NCBI GenBank assembly: GCA_017619655.1
Contig: JAFZRV010000017.1
Location: forward strand, 1 to 32,005
Reading direction: 5' to 3'
DNA: 32,005 bases
Origin: Bacteroidales bacterium
Lineage (GTDB): Bacteria; Bacteroidota; Bacteroidia; Bacteroidales; UBA932
Translations under genes and position numbers: made by a program
The notes under the pieces: generated by a model
Told to the model about the DNA's origin: nothing
Database searches by the model: none
The model's input: only the letters and a program-made list of their open reading frames with translations
Part shown: one piece after another, positions 7,983-17,357 of the stretch
How positions within the stretch are numbered: the stretch's first letter is position 1
Layout: each line of letters starts with the position of its first letter

Positions 7983-8022
7983 GGTTATGGATTGAGAATT
8001 GTGTTGCCTGTAAACAGTGTAG

Positions 8023-8055
8023 CAAATATAGGAAAAAAGCCTAAAAAAGCCTAAA
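8023..8055 (-). promoter_or_regulatory. Promoter for the dpp7-lipoprotein-radical SAM operon
   Basis: TATATTTG on the minus strand at 8023-8030 matches TAnnTTTG exactly. A T-rich -33 region (8052-8055) lies about 21 bases upstream, over the end of the esterase gene. The leader to the ATG at 7982 would be about 35 bases. Confidence 0.65.
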
Positions 8056-8059
8056 AGGC
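8033..8059 (-). terminator. Possible terminator overlapping the esterase stop codon
   Basis: On the minus strand a small hairpin, GCCT-TTT-AGGC (8049-8059), spans the TAG stop. It is followed by TTTTTT, a repeated GGC and a second TTTTTT. The stem has only 4 base pairs, so termination would be weak. The unit AGGCTTTTTT is directly repeated. Confidence 0.35.
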
Positions 8060-9280
8060 GGACAGGAATGCGCCGCGTTCGGCGTCCCAGGCCGCGATTT
8101 CCCACATCGCATGGCCGCAGGTCGGCACGCAATAATAGCGTTTCTCTTTGGTTCCCAGATTGTTATAGATGGAGAAGTTGGTATGCGGCGGGCAGGTCGG
8201 ATCCTGCAGGCCGAAGGCCATGTAGACCGGGCAGTGGATGCGCGGCGCGAAATTCTTCACGTCGAAATACGAGAGCGTGGTGAAGAGGTCCTCGCGCGCG
8301 ATCCCCTCTTCGCCGGCCTGCTCGAACACCTCGTGCACCGGCCACCACACGATCTTCGCATAGTCGGGGTAGTCGCCCAGGAAAGGCACGGCCGGCGCGA
8401 TGGCCTTGATGCGGGGATCGAGCGCCGCGGCGACGCAGGTCAGGGCCCCGCCCTGGCTCTCGCCCATCGCCACGATGCGCGCCGTATCGGCCTTGTCGAG
8501 CGAAGCGGCGAAATCGACGGCCCGTTTGGCATCCGCGAACGCACCCCGGTAATAGAATTGTTCCTTCGCCGCCAGGCCGCGGTCGATCCAGCGGTCCTGG
8601 TCACCCTTGAAGATACCCTGGTCGCGCACGCTCACCAGGAAATCGATGCGGTCCGGCGCGGCGTCAGGATCGAAATAAAAGACCGGCGCGCCGTAGCCCA
8701 TGTACTGCACGTAGACCGGATACCGGCCCTCCGCCACGGGAATGGACACGATGCCGCCCGACAGGCCGCCGCCCCAGGACGGATAGCGCACCTCGTAGCA
8801 GGTCCGCACTTCGTTGGAATAGTCCGGCATCTCCGTCCAGACGGCCTCCAGCGGGATCTGGTCCAGTTCGGCCAGCGTCTGCGCCCAGAAGGCGTCGAAA
8901 TCGGGCTGCGCATCCGGCGCACTCACCACGGCGTCGGGACGCACGCCGATGTTCCAGCGCACGGAGTCGCGCAGGCGCACTTCGTAAAAGCCCGGCGCCA
9001 GTTTGCCCAGCGGCACGGTCAGCATGCTGTCGGGCGTAATCGTCACTTCCGTGGCAAGAATCACTTCCGGCGCATCGGCCATCAGCGAAAGGTCTGTCAC
9101 GAGCTGGAAGGAAGCCGGGCCGGGCGCCGCATCCACATGGGTGCAGAGCGTATAAGGGGCCTTCCCGGTGAAAAGCCAGCCCAGGTCGGGCACGGAAGCG
9201 CCCGTGGGCGTCTCGAGCTTCGGCGTGCACGCGGCCAGCCAGCAGCAGCCCGCCAGGGCGAAGATCCAAGCGTGTTTCAT
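8051..9280 (-). CDS. Acetyl-xylan esterase-like (AXE1/CE7) lipoprotein
   Basis: A 409-residue alpha/beta-hydrolase of the AXE1 family, which removes acetyl groups from xylo-oligosaccharides or related small esters. A lipoprotein signal ends WLAAC (Cys18), so it acts in the periplasm or at the cell surface. Residues about 20-115 form an extra N-terminal beta domain seen in Bacteroidota members. The catalytic domain shows Ser275 in GESQGG, Asp360 in GLQDPTCPP and His390 in TCGHAMW. RGxxD-type residues of the family appear in YYRGAFADAKRAVD. It follows the YfcC-like transporter gene by 13 bases and is likely co-transcribed with it. Substrate identity is inferred from the family only. Confidence 0.88.
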   Translation of the reverse strand: MKHAWIFALAGCCWLAACTPKLETPTGASVPDLGWLFTGKAPYTLCTHVDAAPGPASFQLVTDLSLMADAPEVILATEVTITPDSMLTVPLGKLAPGFYEVRLRDSVRWNIGVRPDAVVSAPDAQPDFDAFWAQTLAELDQIPLEAVWTEMPDYSNEVRTCYEVRYPSWGGGLSGGIVSIPVAEGRYPVYVQYMGYGAPVFYFDPDAAPDRIDFLVSVRDQGIFKGDQDRWIDRGLAAKEQFYYRGAFADAKRAVDFAASLDKADTARIVAMGESQGGALTCVAAALDPRIKAIAPAVPFLGDYPDYAKIVWWPVHEVFEQAGEEGIAREDLFTTLSYFDVKNFAPRIHCPVYMAFGLQDPTCPPHTNFSIYNNLGTKEKRYYCVPTCGHAMWEIAAWDAERGAFLSAF

Positions 9281-9293
9281 GGTATAGTCGTAT

Positions 9294-10622
9294 TTAAAAA
9301 CCTTCTATGGGGAACAGGACCGTGGGCAGGAGCAGCAGGAAGCCCAGCACCAGCAGCACTACGACGCCCTTCCAGACCCACTTCACCCATTTCTCATACG
9401 GGATGCGGGCCATGGCCAGGGCCGCGACCAGCACGCCGGAAGTCGGGGTGATCATGTTGGTGAAACCGTCGCCGAACTGGAAGGCCAGCACCATGGCCTG
9501 CCGCGAAACGCCGACCAGGTCGGAGAACGGCGCCATGATGGGAATGGTGATGGCCGCTTTGGCGGTTGCACTGGGAATCAGGAAGTTGATGAGGGCCTGG
9601 ATGCCATACATGGCCGAGAGCGAAGCCACGGGGCCGGTCCCGTCCAAACTGCCTTGCAGGCTGTGGAGGATGCTGTCGACGATGCGGCCGTCCTGCAGGA
9701 TGACCACGATGCCGGAGGCGAAGCCCACCACCAGGGCGGCGGACAGGATGTCCCTGGCGCCGGCGATCAGCTCGTCGGCGATGCGGTTGGCGCCGAAACC
9801 GGCGATCAGGCCGCAGACGATGCCCATCAGCAGGAAGAGGCCGGTGATTTCGGGCATGTACCAGTCCCAGCAGGTCACGCCCACGATGAGCAGGACCACG
9901 GTGGCCAGCAGCACCAGCAGGATGGCCTGCTGACGGCCGGTCAGCGGAGGCGCATCCGCCGCCTCGACGGCAGCGGCGGCAGGCTGGGCACGGCGGGTGC
10001 GTCGGGCGTATACGATCACGAACAGGACCATCAGCAGCGTCAGCAATCCCCAGCAGAAGATGCGGTAGTTCATGCCGGAAAACAGCGGCAGCCCGGCCAT
10101 CCCCTGCGCAATCCCCACCGTGAAAGGATTGAGGAAGGCGCTGGAAAAGCCCACGTTGGCCGCCACATACACGATCAGCATGCCCATGAAGGCATCGTAA
10201 CCCATCGAAACGACGAGCGGCACCACGATGCCGATGAACGGGATGGTCTCTTCGCTCATGCCGAAGACGGCGCCCGCCAGCGAGAAAAGCAGCGTCAGCG
10301 CCACCAGCACGAGTTTGTCGTAGCGGCCCACGCGCCGTATGAAGCGGCTGATGCCGGCCGAAACGGCACCGGTGGCGTTCAGGAGCCAGAAAGCGCCGCC
10401 TACGACCAGAATGAAGATGATGATGCCGGCCTGCTTGACGAATCCGTGGTAGATGGCGGAAAACACCTGCCAGGTCTGGGGCACGGCGTCGACCTGTTCG
10501 TAAGCCAGGGTCCCGTCCTCCCCCGTCACGTAACTGCCGCCCGGCACGAACCAGGTCGCTATCGCGCAGAGCGCAATGAGCATGGCAATGATGACGTAGG
10601 TATTCGGGACCCTGGCTTTCAC
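9294..10622 (-). CDS. YfcC/DcuC-family membrane transporter
   Basis: A 442-residue inner-membrane protein with about 10-12 hydrophobic segments. The N-terminus VPNTYVIIAML...WFVPGGSY and the segments FGMSEETIPFIGIVVPL, NPFTVGIAQGMAGL and GFASGIVVILQDGRIVDSIL match the YfcC family. In that family of putative basic-amino-acid or carboxylate carriers (DcuC superfamily), substrates are mostly untested. The start is GTG at 10620-10622; the next ATG (10583) would remove the conserved VPNTYV, so GTG is preferred. It lies between the last fimbrial gene and the esterase. Near the peptidase operon, a role in amino-acid or peptide-product transport is attractive but unproven. Confidence 0.85.
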   Translation of the reverse strand: MKARVPNTYVIIAMLIALCAIATWFVPGGSYVTGEDGTLAYEQVDAVPQTWQVFSAIYHGFVKQAGIIIFILVVGGAFWLLNATGAVSAGISRFIRRVGRYDKLVLVALTLLFSLAGAVFGMSEETIPFIGIVVPLVVSMGYDAFMGMLIVYVAANVGFSSAFLNPFTVGIAQGMAGLPLFSGMNYRIFCWGLLTLLMVLFVIVYARRTRRAQPAAAAVEAADAPPLTGRQQAILLVLLATVVLLIVGVTCWDWYMPEITGLFLLMGIVCGLIAGFGANRIADELIAGARDILSAALVVGFASGIVVILQDGRIVDSILHSLQGSLDGTGPVASLSAMYGIQALINFLIPSATAKAAITIPIMAPFSDLVGVSRQAMVLAFQFGDGFTNMITPTSGVLVAALAMARIPYEKWVKWVWKGVVVLLVLGFLLLLPTVLFPIEGF

Positions 10623-10627
10623 AGGGC

Positions 10628-10635
10628 TAAAGGTA
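10628..10635 (-). promoter_or_regulatory. Possible -7 element for the transporter-esterase pair
   Basis: TACCTTTA on the minus strand is one base away from TAnnTTTG and lies in the 24-base gap after the last fimbrial gene. No clear -33 element is seen. Transcription would start almost at the GTG codon, giving a leaderless or nearly leaderless message. Confidence 0.35.
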
Positions 10636-10646
10636 CGAAAAAATAA

Positions 10647-11705
10647 CTAAATCTGCACCGTCGTGGCATTGCCCGCCACCCAGTCGGTGACCGTCGGCGT
10701 GATGACGACCTCGTTAAGCGTGATTTCAATGGTATAAAGGTTCTTCGTCCCCGCTTCCCAACTGCCGGAGCAGGTATAGGTATACTGCATCGTGTCGTTC
10801 ACCGCCGTACCGCCGCTCTTGCCGTTGTGCACGGTATAGTTGATCGTGAACGACTGGGCATTCTGCGGCGGAAGGATGACATAGGCCTCCCCGAAGTGCT
10901 TCTGGGACAGGGTCGTGGCGGTCGTACCCAGGTGCAGGTCCGTCAGGGCCGGGTCATTGGCGGTACAGGCCGCACCGCCATAGACCCGGGCGGCGATATG
11001 GTCTTTCTGGCTGCCCAGCGAAGACCAGCCCGCCGAGAGGCTGCCGCTCCCGCCCCCGGCGCCCGGATTCTCGACCGTCAGCGTGCCGCCGTAGTACGCA
11101 CCGTCCAGGGTGATACTGTTGATCGTCACGCCCTTGTTGTTCGTCGCGTCATAGGCGACATTGGCTTTGGCTGCGAAGCAGACCACCGTTTCCGCATGGC
11201 TGAGGGTCATCGGCGTGCCGCCGGACACATGGAACTGGTTGTTGACGGCGCCGTAGAGGATATCGTCGAAGACGGCGGAATTGTCGGGCACGCTCAGCAC
11301 CACCTTCTTCGCCACGTTTCCGCCGGCATCGCCCCAGACCGCCGTCGGCACGACCCCGATGTTCGGGTCTTTCAGGCCCGTGGTGGCATAGGCCAGGAAA
11401 TCGAGGGAACCGTCGAGCGGCCAGTAGCGGGATTCCGCCCAGTGCGACGACTGCTTGGTAAAGGTGACGCTCGTGAAGTAATTGCCGGCGGCGTCGGAAG
11501 CACCCGCATGGCTGCCCAGGTTGCGGTACGCGGAGACGATCATGTTGTAGTCGTCGGGGAAGGTTGTGCCGTCGATCGGGCTCTTGGTGATCGCATGCTG
11601 TGCGGTCAGGAAACGGATGTCCTGGAGCGGTTCCTGCTCCAGCGGATGGCAGGCCGGCAGCGTTGCCAGCGTGATGGCGAGACCCATCAAAATGTGTTTT
11701 TTCAT
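10647..11705 (-). CDS. Fimbrillin family protein (probable accessory or tip subunit)
   Basis: A 352-residue exported protein. A lipoprotein signal ends TLPAC (Cys19). The mature part has the Mfa-like/fimbrillin pattern: ITKSPIDGTTFPDDYNMIVSAY near the N-terminus, HWAESRYWPLDGSLDFLAYA in the middle, and YTIEITLNEVVITPTVTDW at the C-terminus. These are typical of Bacteroides-type fimbrillins used as tip or accessory subunits. It is the last gene of the fimbrial operon, 40 AT-rich bases after the DUF4906 adhesin. A secondary promoter in that gap is possible, but no consensus element is visible. It differs clearly from the three FimA-type pilins at the start of the operon. Confidence 0.82.
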   Translation of the reverse strand: MKKHILMGLAITLATLPACHPLEQEPLQDIRFLTAQHAITKSPIDGTTFPDDYNMIVSAYRNLGSHAGASDAAGNYFTSVTFTKQSSHWAESRYWPLDGSLDFLAYATTGLKDPNIGVVPTAVWGDAGGNVAKKVVLSVPDNSAVFDDILYGAVNNQFHVSGGTPMTLSHAETVVCFAAKANVAYDATNNKGVTINSITLDGAYYGGTLTVENPGAGGGSGSLSAGWSSLGSQKDHIAARVYGGAACTANDPALTDLHLGTTATTLSQKHFGEAYVILPPQNAQSFTINYTVHNGKSGGTAVNDTMQYTYTCSGSWEAGTKNLYTIEITLNEVVITPTVTDWVAGNATTVQI

Positions 11706-11745
11706 GAATGACTATATTTAAAGTGTTGGTTTATATAATATGTAT

Positions 11746-14700
11746 TTATTGCTTGGTTATTCGTCCGTTAGATTTGCAAGAAAGCGAAATGGTTTGTTCG
11801 ACTGTCTTACCGTTCAGGGTATAGCTGAAGCAGATTGTGCCGCTGCCGCTGGACGTGAAATGGAACTGCCAGCCGCTCCCCTCCTCGTAGCCGTCCAGCA
11901 CGATATTCGAAGAACAGGTGCAATGGACCGCCTCACTTTCCTTGCGTTGGATCGTCTCGCCGGAGAAGGCCTTCGTCAGCGTGACGGTCACGTCGCCCAG
12001 CACGAAATTCAAGTCCGGGTCGTCCTGCGATTCCAGGCGTCCGACGGACAGGGATTCCGGACATTCCAGCGCCACCGCCGAATAGCGGGCCGTTGCGGTC
12101 AGGCCTTCAAAAGAGGCTGTCAGCGTCAGCTCGCTGCACGCCGCCGTTGCGGTCAGCATGCCGGTGGAGGCATCGACCGAGAGACTGCCCTGATCGGCAT
12201 ACGCGGCGGAAGCTGTCACGTCGACCTGCGAGCCGTCGTTGTAGTCGGCCGTCAGCGAGAAAGGCTGCGTATAGTTCAGGCGGCCGTCCACGATGCCGAC
12301 CAGATCATAGCCTGTCCTGTCGAAACGCAGGCCCGTCAGACTCCTGACTTCCGGTTCCGGTGTCGGCTCCGGTGTCGGTTCGGGTTGCGGCTCGGGCTGC
12401 GGTTCGGGCTGCGGTTCCGGCTGCGGCTCAGGCTGCGGCTCAGGCTGCGGCTCGGGTTCGGGTTCAGGAACCGGCACGACAGTCTGTCCACGGTGGATCA
12501 GCCGGACCGTCTGGCTGGAGACCTCCTTTCCTTCGATGGTCAGCAGGGTTACCAGGTCGCTTGTATCGGCATGGGCCGAAAGCGGATACACCGTCACGTC
12601 GGCGCTGCCCGATCCCTGGGCAGGGCTGACCTGCCAGTGGTCCCCTACGCCCTGGACAACCCACTCGGCCGTGCCGGAAATCCGGAACGTGCGGCCGGCC
12701 GTCGGACCGGCTTCATCCGCCGTCCAGCTGAGTTCCGCGGGCGAGACCGAAAGTGTCGGCGTCTCCGGTTTTTCAGGTATTTCCGGTTTTTCCGGTGTTT
12801 CCGGCGGTTCCTGCTTCGCAGACGAGGGCTGCACCACGTCGATGGTTACGCCGCCGCTGGTCTGGCCGCCGTAAGAGGCTGTCACCACGGCGCTGCCCAC
12901 GCCGACAGCCTGGCTTCCACTGCCAGAAGCCGCCACCGCGGAAGGGTTGCTGCTCGTCAGGCTGAAACCGTCGTAGATAAAGTCGATGTCGTTGTCTTCC
13001 CAGACGATACGCACGCGCCAGCTCTGGCCGCTGCCCACTTCGACCTCTTTGCGGTCCCACAGCCAGCTGCCGTCTTCGCCCAGCACGGTGAGTTCGATCT
13101 TGTTGATGCCCCGGTCGCGCAGCGTCAGGCTGGCATCGGCGGTCACCGTAACCCCGTTGTAAGTATAGGAGGCATGCACCTGCGTCGTGCCGTTCGTCCC
13201 GCCGGACGTGAAACGGCCATTGCCGTTGCTGGTCACCAGGCCGTCCGCACTCCATTGCGCCTTGCTGGTCACGACCTCCTGCGACCCGTCTTCCAGGGTA
13301 ACCGTCGCGGTATAATTCGCCTGGAAGCCGCCGGAGAAGACTTCCTGCGCGGCAGGACTGATGCTCAGGCTCACCGGCCTGGCCGGATTGACGATCGTCG
13401 CCTTCACGCTGGCCGTCTTCGTCGTATTGCCTTCGGTATACGAGGCCGTGATGAAATTCTGGGGCGCATTGCCCAGGCTCGGCAGATTGTAGAATTTATA
13501 GTTGTAGGCGTCGACCGGGGGTCCCAGATAGATGTTGGCCGATGTGGAGCTGCAGTAGGCCCGGTAGACCGACACGGCACCGCCGCAGGTATTGCTGGCA
13601 TAGGCATTCGCCGCATGGGTGTAATTGTCGCTGTTCAGTAAAAAACGCCGCGGCATGTTACCCGTCCATCGGCAATCCTGGCTCACTTCGATTTCAACGC
13701 CGTCATGGTATACGGCGTACACATCGATCTTCACGTTGGTCGCGGTGGAGTAGTTCTTGGTATAGCGGCTGTCCGCGAAGTTTTCACCGCCGCAGCCGGG
13801 CAGGTAAATCTCGGCGGGATCCACACGGATGCTCTGCAGGGTGGCGTAGGTCGTGATGGCCCGGGTGGCCGTGACGGTCGTGCCGTTCTCGGTATAGGCG
13901 AGCTGGACGTTCGCCTGACCCCGCTTGGTTTTGGAGCGCAAGGTGCCGTCGCCGATGTATTCCACGATGTCTTCGTCGTCGATGGTCCAGACCACGTCGG
14001 CGGGATCCACGTCGAACTGGCCGCTCAGGCCCGTGTACGTCACTTTCACGGTGTAGGTCACCGTCCGGCCGCCGGTCAGCAGCCGCTGCGCCGAACTCGG
14101 GGTCACGACCAGCGAGGCCGGAATCCGGCCGACGATGAGCGTGGCGGCGGCCGAATGGCTGCCGTCGAGGGTTTTCACCCGGATGGTGCCGCTCTGCGGC
14201 GTGATGCCGGCCGGCGCCGTCAGGCTCAGCTGGTCGCTGTCCAGGGTAGCGCCCCAGGCGCCCCCTGTCGGAACCACGCCGGCCCGGACCAGGGCATCAT
14301 CGGCTTCTACTGTATATTTCAGGCCCGCCGGCGTACGGACGATGGGTTCTTCCACCGAACTGCCGGGCGGGAGCAGGATGGTCTCATGGGTAAAGGCCAG
14401 GGAGCGGGTATCCGTGAAGGAGCCCGTCTCCAGTTTCCAGTGATGGCTGTCGCCCGATACGCTTGCGTCGGTCAGCTGCAAGGTCACCGTATGGGTCTGG
14501 TTGCGGACCACGTCGAAATTGTCGGCGGCATTCTCGCCCAGGCAGAAGCGGCAGGTCAGGTCGCGCGTCAGCGCGCTGCCGTCCGTCATCCGGAGCGTTC
14601 CGGCGATCTCGATGTAGCTGGGATAGGCGTCGGCGGGGATGTTCGCCGGAATCTTGTTCCAGGGGCTTCCTCCTGCCGGCAGCAGGGTGCCCAGGCAGTT

Positions 14701-15411
14701 TTCAAACGGATAATATGACGTGGCGCCGCCCGCATTGAGCGTCGCCAGGTCCGCGGCCGTCGCCGCGTCGGTCAGCTGTGACGAGGCCGTCGCGCGCGAG
14801 CGCTCGGCAAACGGCGTCACGCTGGCCACGCCGCTCAGGGTCAGGCTGCTGGCCGTAAACGTCCAGGCGGAAAGGCCCGACTGGTCGACGACGATGTCGT
14901 AGCGGCCCACCAGGCGGGTCAGCGGAATGGAAAGCCGCTGGCCGGCGGCGAGCTGCCGCCGCGAAAAGGCGATGGGGCCGGGACTGCTCCAGGCCATGGG
15001 CAGACCGCCCGCGATGCCGGCGTCGATGCGCAGCGCCTGCATGTCGGCGACCGTCGTCGCGCCGACCGTAAAACGGCCGGTCTGGTCGCCCAGGTTGGCC
15101 AGGGCAAAATAGCGGTACGGACGGTCCGTCATGACGTCCAGGCTGAGGTCGCCGGCGGATTCACAATAGTATTTCGCCTGGAGGACATCCCCTTCGAAAA
15201 CCAGCAGGTTCCAGTTAAAGACCGTATCGTCCGCGCCCGTATAACTGCTTTTCGTAGCATGCGGGTCCTGGGACGGAACGACCGAAAGGGCCGCGGTCAG
15301 CGTCTGGCCGCGGGACGGGATGCCCGCCCCCTCCGTCAGGGGAGACTGGCAGCCATGCGCCAGCAAAAGCCATCCCGCCAGGAGAATAAGGCTGATATAG
15401 GATCGTTTCAT
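11746..15411 (-). CDS. Large DUF4906 fimbrial tip adhesin with Ig-like/BACON modules
   Basis: A 1221-residue surface lipoprotein (probable anchored Cys21 in LLLAHGC; the lipobox is loose). Residues about 50-325 form a DUF4906 pilin-like domain, marked by [19 protein letters not shown] (about 290-307). Then come several Ig-like, Big_2-type beta modules at about 430-525, 525-675, 679-765 and 768-860. A short Pro/Glu linker (865-885) precedes a BACON-like domain (about 886-975). A long Pro-Glu-Gln spacer spans 980-1021. One more Ig-like module (1022-1115) and a Cys-containing C-terminal domain complete it. DUF4906 proteins are tip subunits of type V pili in Bacteroidales, so this is probably the ligand-binding tip. 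The many modules suggest a stalk holding a distal binding site. Confidence 0.82.
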   Translation of the reverse strand: MKRSYISLILLAGWLLLAHGCQSPLTEGAGIPSRGQTLTAALSVVPSQDPHATKSSYTGADDTVFNWNLLVFEGDVLQAKYYCESAGDLSLDVMTDRPYRYFALANLGDQTGRFTVGATTVADMQALRIDAGIAGGLPMAWSSPGPIAFSRRQLAAGQRLSIPLTRLVGRYDIVVDQSGLSAWTFTASSLTLSGVASVTPFAERSRATASSQLTDAATAADLATLNAGGATSYYPFENCLGTLLPAGGSPWNKIPANIPADAYPSYIEIAGTLRMTDGSALTRDLTCRFCLGENAADNFDVVRNQTHTVTLQLTDASVSGDSHHWKLETGSFTDTRSLAFTHETILLPPGSSVEEPIVRTPAGLKYTVEADDALVRAGVVPTGGAWGATLDSDQLSLTAPAGITPQSGTIRVKTLDGSHSAAATLIVGRIPASLVVTPSSAQRLLTGGRTVTYTVKVTYTGLSGQFDVDPADVVWTIDDEDIVEYIGDGTLRSKTKRGQANVQLAYTENGTTVTATRAITTYATLQSIRVDPAEIYLPGCGGENFADSRYTKNYSTATNVKIDVYAVYHDGVEIEVSQDCRWTGNMPRRFLLNSDNYTHAANAYASNTCGGAVSVYRAYCSSTSANIYLGPPVDAYNYKFYNLPSLGNAPQNFITASYTEGNTTKTASVKATIVNPARPVSLSISPAAQEVFSGGFQANYTATVTLEDGSQEVVTSKAQWSADGLVTSNGNGRFTSGGTNGTTQVHASYTYNGVTVTADASLTLRDRGINKIELTVLGEDGSWLWDRKEVEVGSGQSWRVRIVWEDNDIDFIYDGFSLTSSNPSAVAASGSGSQAVGVGSAVVTASYGGQTSGGVTIDVVQPSSAKQEPPETPEKPEIPEKPETPTLSVSPAELSWTADEAGPTAGRTFRISGTAEWVVQGVGDHWQVSPAQGSGSADVTVYPLSAHADTSDLVTLLTIEGKEVSSQTVRLIHRGQTVVPVPEPEPEPQPEPQPEPQPEPQPEPQPEPQPEPTPEPTPEPEVRSLTGLRFDRTGYDLVGIVDGRLNYTQPFSLTADYNDGSQVDVTASAAYADQGSLSVDASTGMLTATAACSELTLTASFEGLTATARYSAVALECPESLSVGRLESQDDPDLNFVLGDVTVTLTKAFSGETIQRKESEAVHCTCSSNIVLDGYEEGSGWQFHFTSSGSGTICFSYTLNGKTVEQTISLSCKSNGRITKQ
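12349..12474 (-). repeat. Tandem 12-base repeat coding for a Pro-Glu-Gln spacer
   Basis: About nine near-identical 12-base units lie in frame inside the adhesin gene. They code for PEPQ units followed by PEPT units. Copy number can change by slippage without a frameshift, because each unit is four codons. The spacer links the BACON-like domain to the last Ig-like domain and should be stiff and extended. Confidence 0.9.
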
Positions 15412-15423
15412 AAGGCGTCCTTG

Positions 15424-16248
15424 TTAATCGTAGAGACTGTAGATGTATTCGTCCTTCCAGTCCGCGATGCGGAGGTAGAGAAGGGCGTCGCGGAAATCGA
15501 TCCGCAGGGAGAAATCGGGCAGGTCTTCGGCAGCGGAATCGTAGCCGGCGGCGAAGAGATAGAGCCCGACGGGACAGGAAAAGAGCAGGTTGTGGCGGTC
15601 CTTTTCCCAGAACTCCAGCAGCAGGTCGTTGCGGAGCTGCCGGGGAATGCGGACACAGATGCGTCCCTGCCCGTCGTCTTCCTGCACGGTATAGAGATAC
15701 TCCCCTTCCACGGCGGACAGGTCGGCCGCGTCGAAGCCGCAGGTCGAGCCGCGGATCACCATGTTGTAGCGACGGCACAGCGCGCCGCCCGCCTCGTCGG
15801 TGAACTGAAGGGTCGAAAACTGCTTGTGGGGCTGCAGCACGCAGCTCGCCTCCTCGTCGCTGCAGTCAACCCACTGCGTACTGGCGTAGAGCGCATCCAT
15901 CTCGTTGCCAGGCTCATAGGTCACACGCGTATCGGCAGCCAGGAAGTCCCGCCAGGGCTTGTCATGGACCAGCGCAATCACTTGCAGGCGGTTCTTTTCC
16001 ACGGAAAATTCTTCCAGCTCGGGGCACAGCTCCAGGGGGTGCTGCGTCATCCAGCGGCTGCCCGCATCCTGCAGGAGCAGGTCTACGCGCCCCGCCGTCC
16101 CGACGGCGGGCTCCGCCGCCAGCAACGCCCGGTAATCCACGTCCAGGTAGCAGGGACAGGGAAGCCGGTCTTCCCGCACCGTGCAGCCGATGCCGGCACA
16201 GAGCAGGAAACAGCCGAAGAGGGCCCGGACAAAATGATATTTCAACAT
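15424..16248 (-). CDS. FimB/Mfa2 family fimbrial anchor lipoprotein
   Basis: A 274-residue lipoprotein. The signal peptide ends CAGIGC, followed at once by TVREDRLPCPCYLDVDY, the hallmark N-terminus of the FimB/Mfa2 family. Later motifs include the internal RYNMVIRGSTCGFD and the C-terminal SLRIDFRDALLYLRIADW, both in the expected places. In Porphyromonas gingivalis, FimB and Mfa2 anchor the pilus to the outer membrane and limit its length. It sits between the third pilin and the DUF4906 adhesin, with gaps of 11-12 bases on both sides, so translation is probably coupled. Length is normal for the family. Confidence 0.9.
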   Translation of the reverse strand: MLKYHFVRALFGCFLLCAGIGCTVREDRLPCPCYLDVDYRALLAAEPAVGTAGRVDLLLQDAGSRWMTQHPLELCPELEEFSVEKNRLQVIALVHDKPWRDFLAADTRVTYEPGNEMDALYASTQWVDCSDEEASCVLQPHKQFSTLQFTDEAGGALCRRYNMVIRGSTCGFDAADLSAVEGEYLYTVQEDDGQGRICVRIPRQLRNDLLLEFWEKDRHNLLFSCPVGLYLFAAGYDSAAEDLPDFSLRIDFRDALLYLRIADWKDEYIYSLYD

Positions 16249-16259
16249 AATCGCTTCAT

Positions 16260-17357
16260 TTAGAGAGGTTCAGAATAATCAAGCCCGTCCGTCCAGCCAT
16301 TGGTCGAAATGCGGGCTGTCAGCTGAGCGGCCGTCACCGGCTCGTTGGGGTCGGCGGAACCGCTGGCGCAGATGGTCAGGGCGACGTCGTAGGTCGTGTT
16401 GCGTTCCAGGCCCTTTCCTTCGTGGACCAGGGTCACCGGATACCACCAGTCCGCCCCGTTGACACGGGCCAGCACCACCAGGCGCGTCGGCGCACCCGTG
16501 CTTTCCGTCGCTTCCGGACCCGGATGGTCCTGGACCACCCCGTTGGGGAAACTGTACAGGCAAGCCGCTGCCGGCACATGGTCCTGTCCGCGGGCCAGCG
16601 ACACGGACAAAGACTGGAAAAGATGGGAACGGCAAGCGGACGGGACCTGCTCCGCGGAGCGGATGTAGTCCTGGCTGTCCGTCGAGGAGGCCCGGCCGGC
16701 CACCCGGCCACCCAGGTTCACCCAGCCAGCAGGAGCGCCCGCAGCGCCGAGGTTCCAAGCCTGCAGCGCATTGATCAGGAAGATGCCCTTGATGGTCATG
16801 GCGCCTCCGTCGGTATAGGTAGCGGGCAGGCGGTTGCGAATGACGGTCACCCGCACGCGGGCCGCGTAGCGTTTCATGGGAATGGCCACCTGGCTCACTT
16901 CCCCGGGATTGATCTGCACCTCGGCGCTTTCCATCATCACGAAGCCGGTCGCTTCGCTCAGGCCGCAGTCCGTCAGGCCGACCGCCGTCGCCAGCAGCTC
17001 CGCTTCCGTCCGGACTGACTGCAGGTCCGGCCCGTTGGCCACTGCATAGATCCGATAGGTGCCGGCGCCCATGGCCGGATAGAGCTTGGTATATGGAAAA
17101 TGCACAGTACCGGCGTCGAGCGGCAGATAATCGTAGCGGTTGCCGCCTTTGAACAGCAGCAGCTGCACCTGGTTGACGGCCTCTTCGTACGCGAGGGCCG
17201 AGGCATCGGAAAGAGCCTTGGTCGGGCTGCCGGGACCGGGGATGACCAGGGACAGGCTCCCCTCCCCGGCCATCGGCTGCCAGCGGGCACAGGCCGCGAC
17301 CGTCGCGATCAGCAGCCAGGCCGCCAGCAGCATCCGGAAGGTCAGGGTCGCTTTCAT
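16260..17357 (-). CDS. FimA-type fimbrial subunit, third tandem copy
   Basis: A 365-residue exported pilin. A lipoprotein signal ends IATVAAC. The mature sequence follows the FimA/Mfa1 two-domain pattern: SLSLVIPGPGSPTKA strand, VNQVQLLLFKGGN, GTYRIYAVANGPD, VAIPMKRYAARVRVTVIRN, and near the end WWYPVTLVHEGKGLERNTTY and GSADPNEPV. The segments are the same as in the two upstream pilins, so it is a paralogue. Its C-terminus (DGLDYSEPL) differs from the GNF/GDF ends of the other two, which may matter for polymerisation or position in the shaft. Its ATG overlaps the TGA stop of the second pilin by one base (TGATG). Confidence 0.88.
   Translation of the reverse strand: MKATLTFRMLLAAWLLIATVAACARWQPMAGEGSLSLVIPGPGSPTKALSDASALAYEEAVNQVQLLLFKGGNRYDYLPLDAGTVHFPYTKLYPAMGAGTYRIYAVANGPDLQSVRTEAELLATAVGLTDCGLSEATGFVMMESAEVQINPGEVSQVAIPMKRYAARVRVTVIRNRLPATYTDGGAMTIKGIFLINALQAWNLGAAGAPAGWVNLGGRVAGRASSTDSQDYIRSAEQVPSACRSHLFQSLSVSLARGQDHVPAAACLYSFPNGVVQDHPGPEATESTGAPTRLVVLARVNGADWWYPVTLVHEGKGLERNTTYDVALTICASGSADPNEPVTAAQLTARISTNGWTDGLDYSEPL

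Noticed and set aside
4386-8054. A 1222-codon open frame on the plus strand, antisense to the radical SAM, lipoprotein and dpp7 genes
   Set aside because: It is a by-product of high GC at third codon positions in the real minus-strand genes. The translation is His/Val/Asp-rich with no domain, and it runs across three well-supported genes.
7983-8132. A 50-residue N-terminal extension of dipeptidyl-peptidase 7
   Set aside because: It would read through the -7 promoter element and bury the Sec signal peptide that begins at 7982.
12349-12474. CRISPR-like array
   Set aside because: The 12-base units are contiguous with no spacers and are in frame in the adhesin gene.
11740-13641. A 633-codon plus-strand frame antisense to the tip adhesin
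   Set aside because: It contains an [10 protein letters not shown] run that is simply the antisense of the Pro-Glu-Gln repeat; no independent support.
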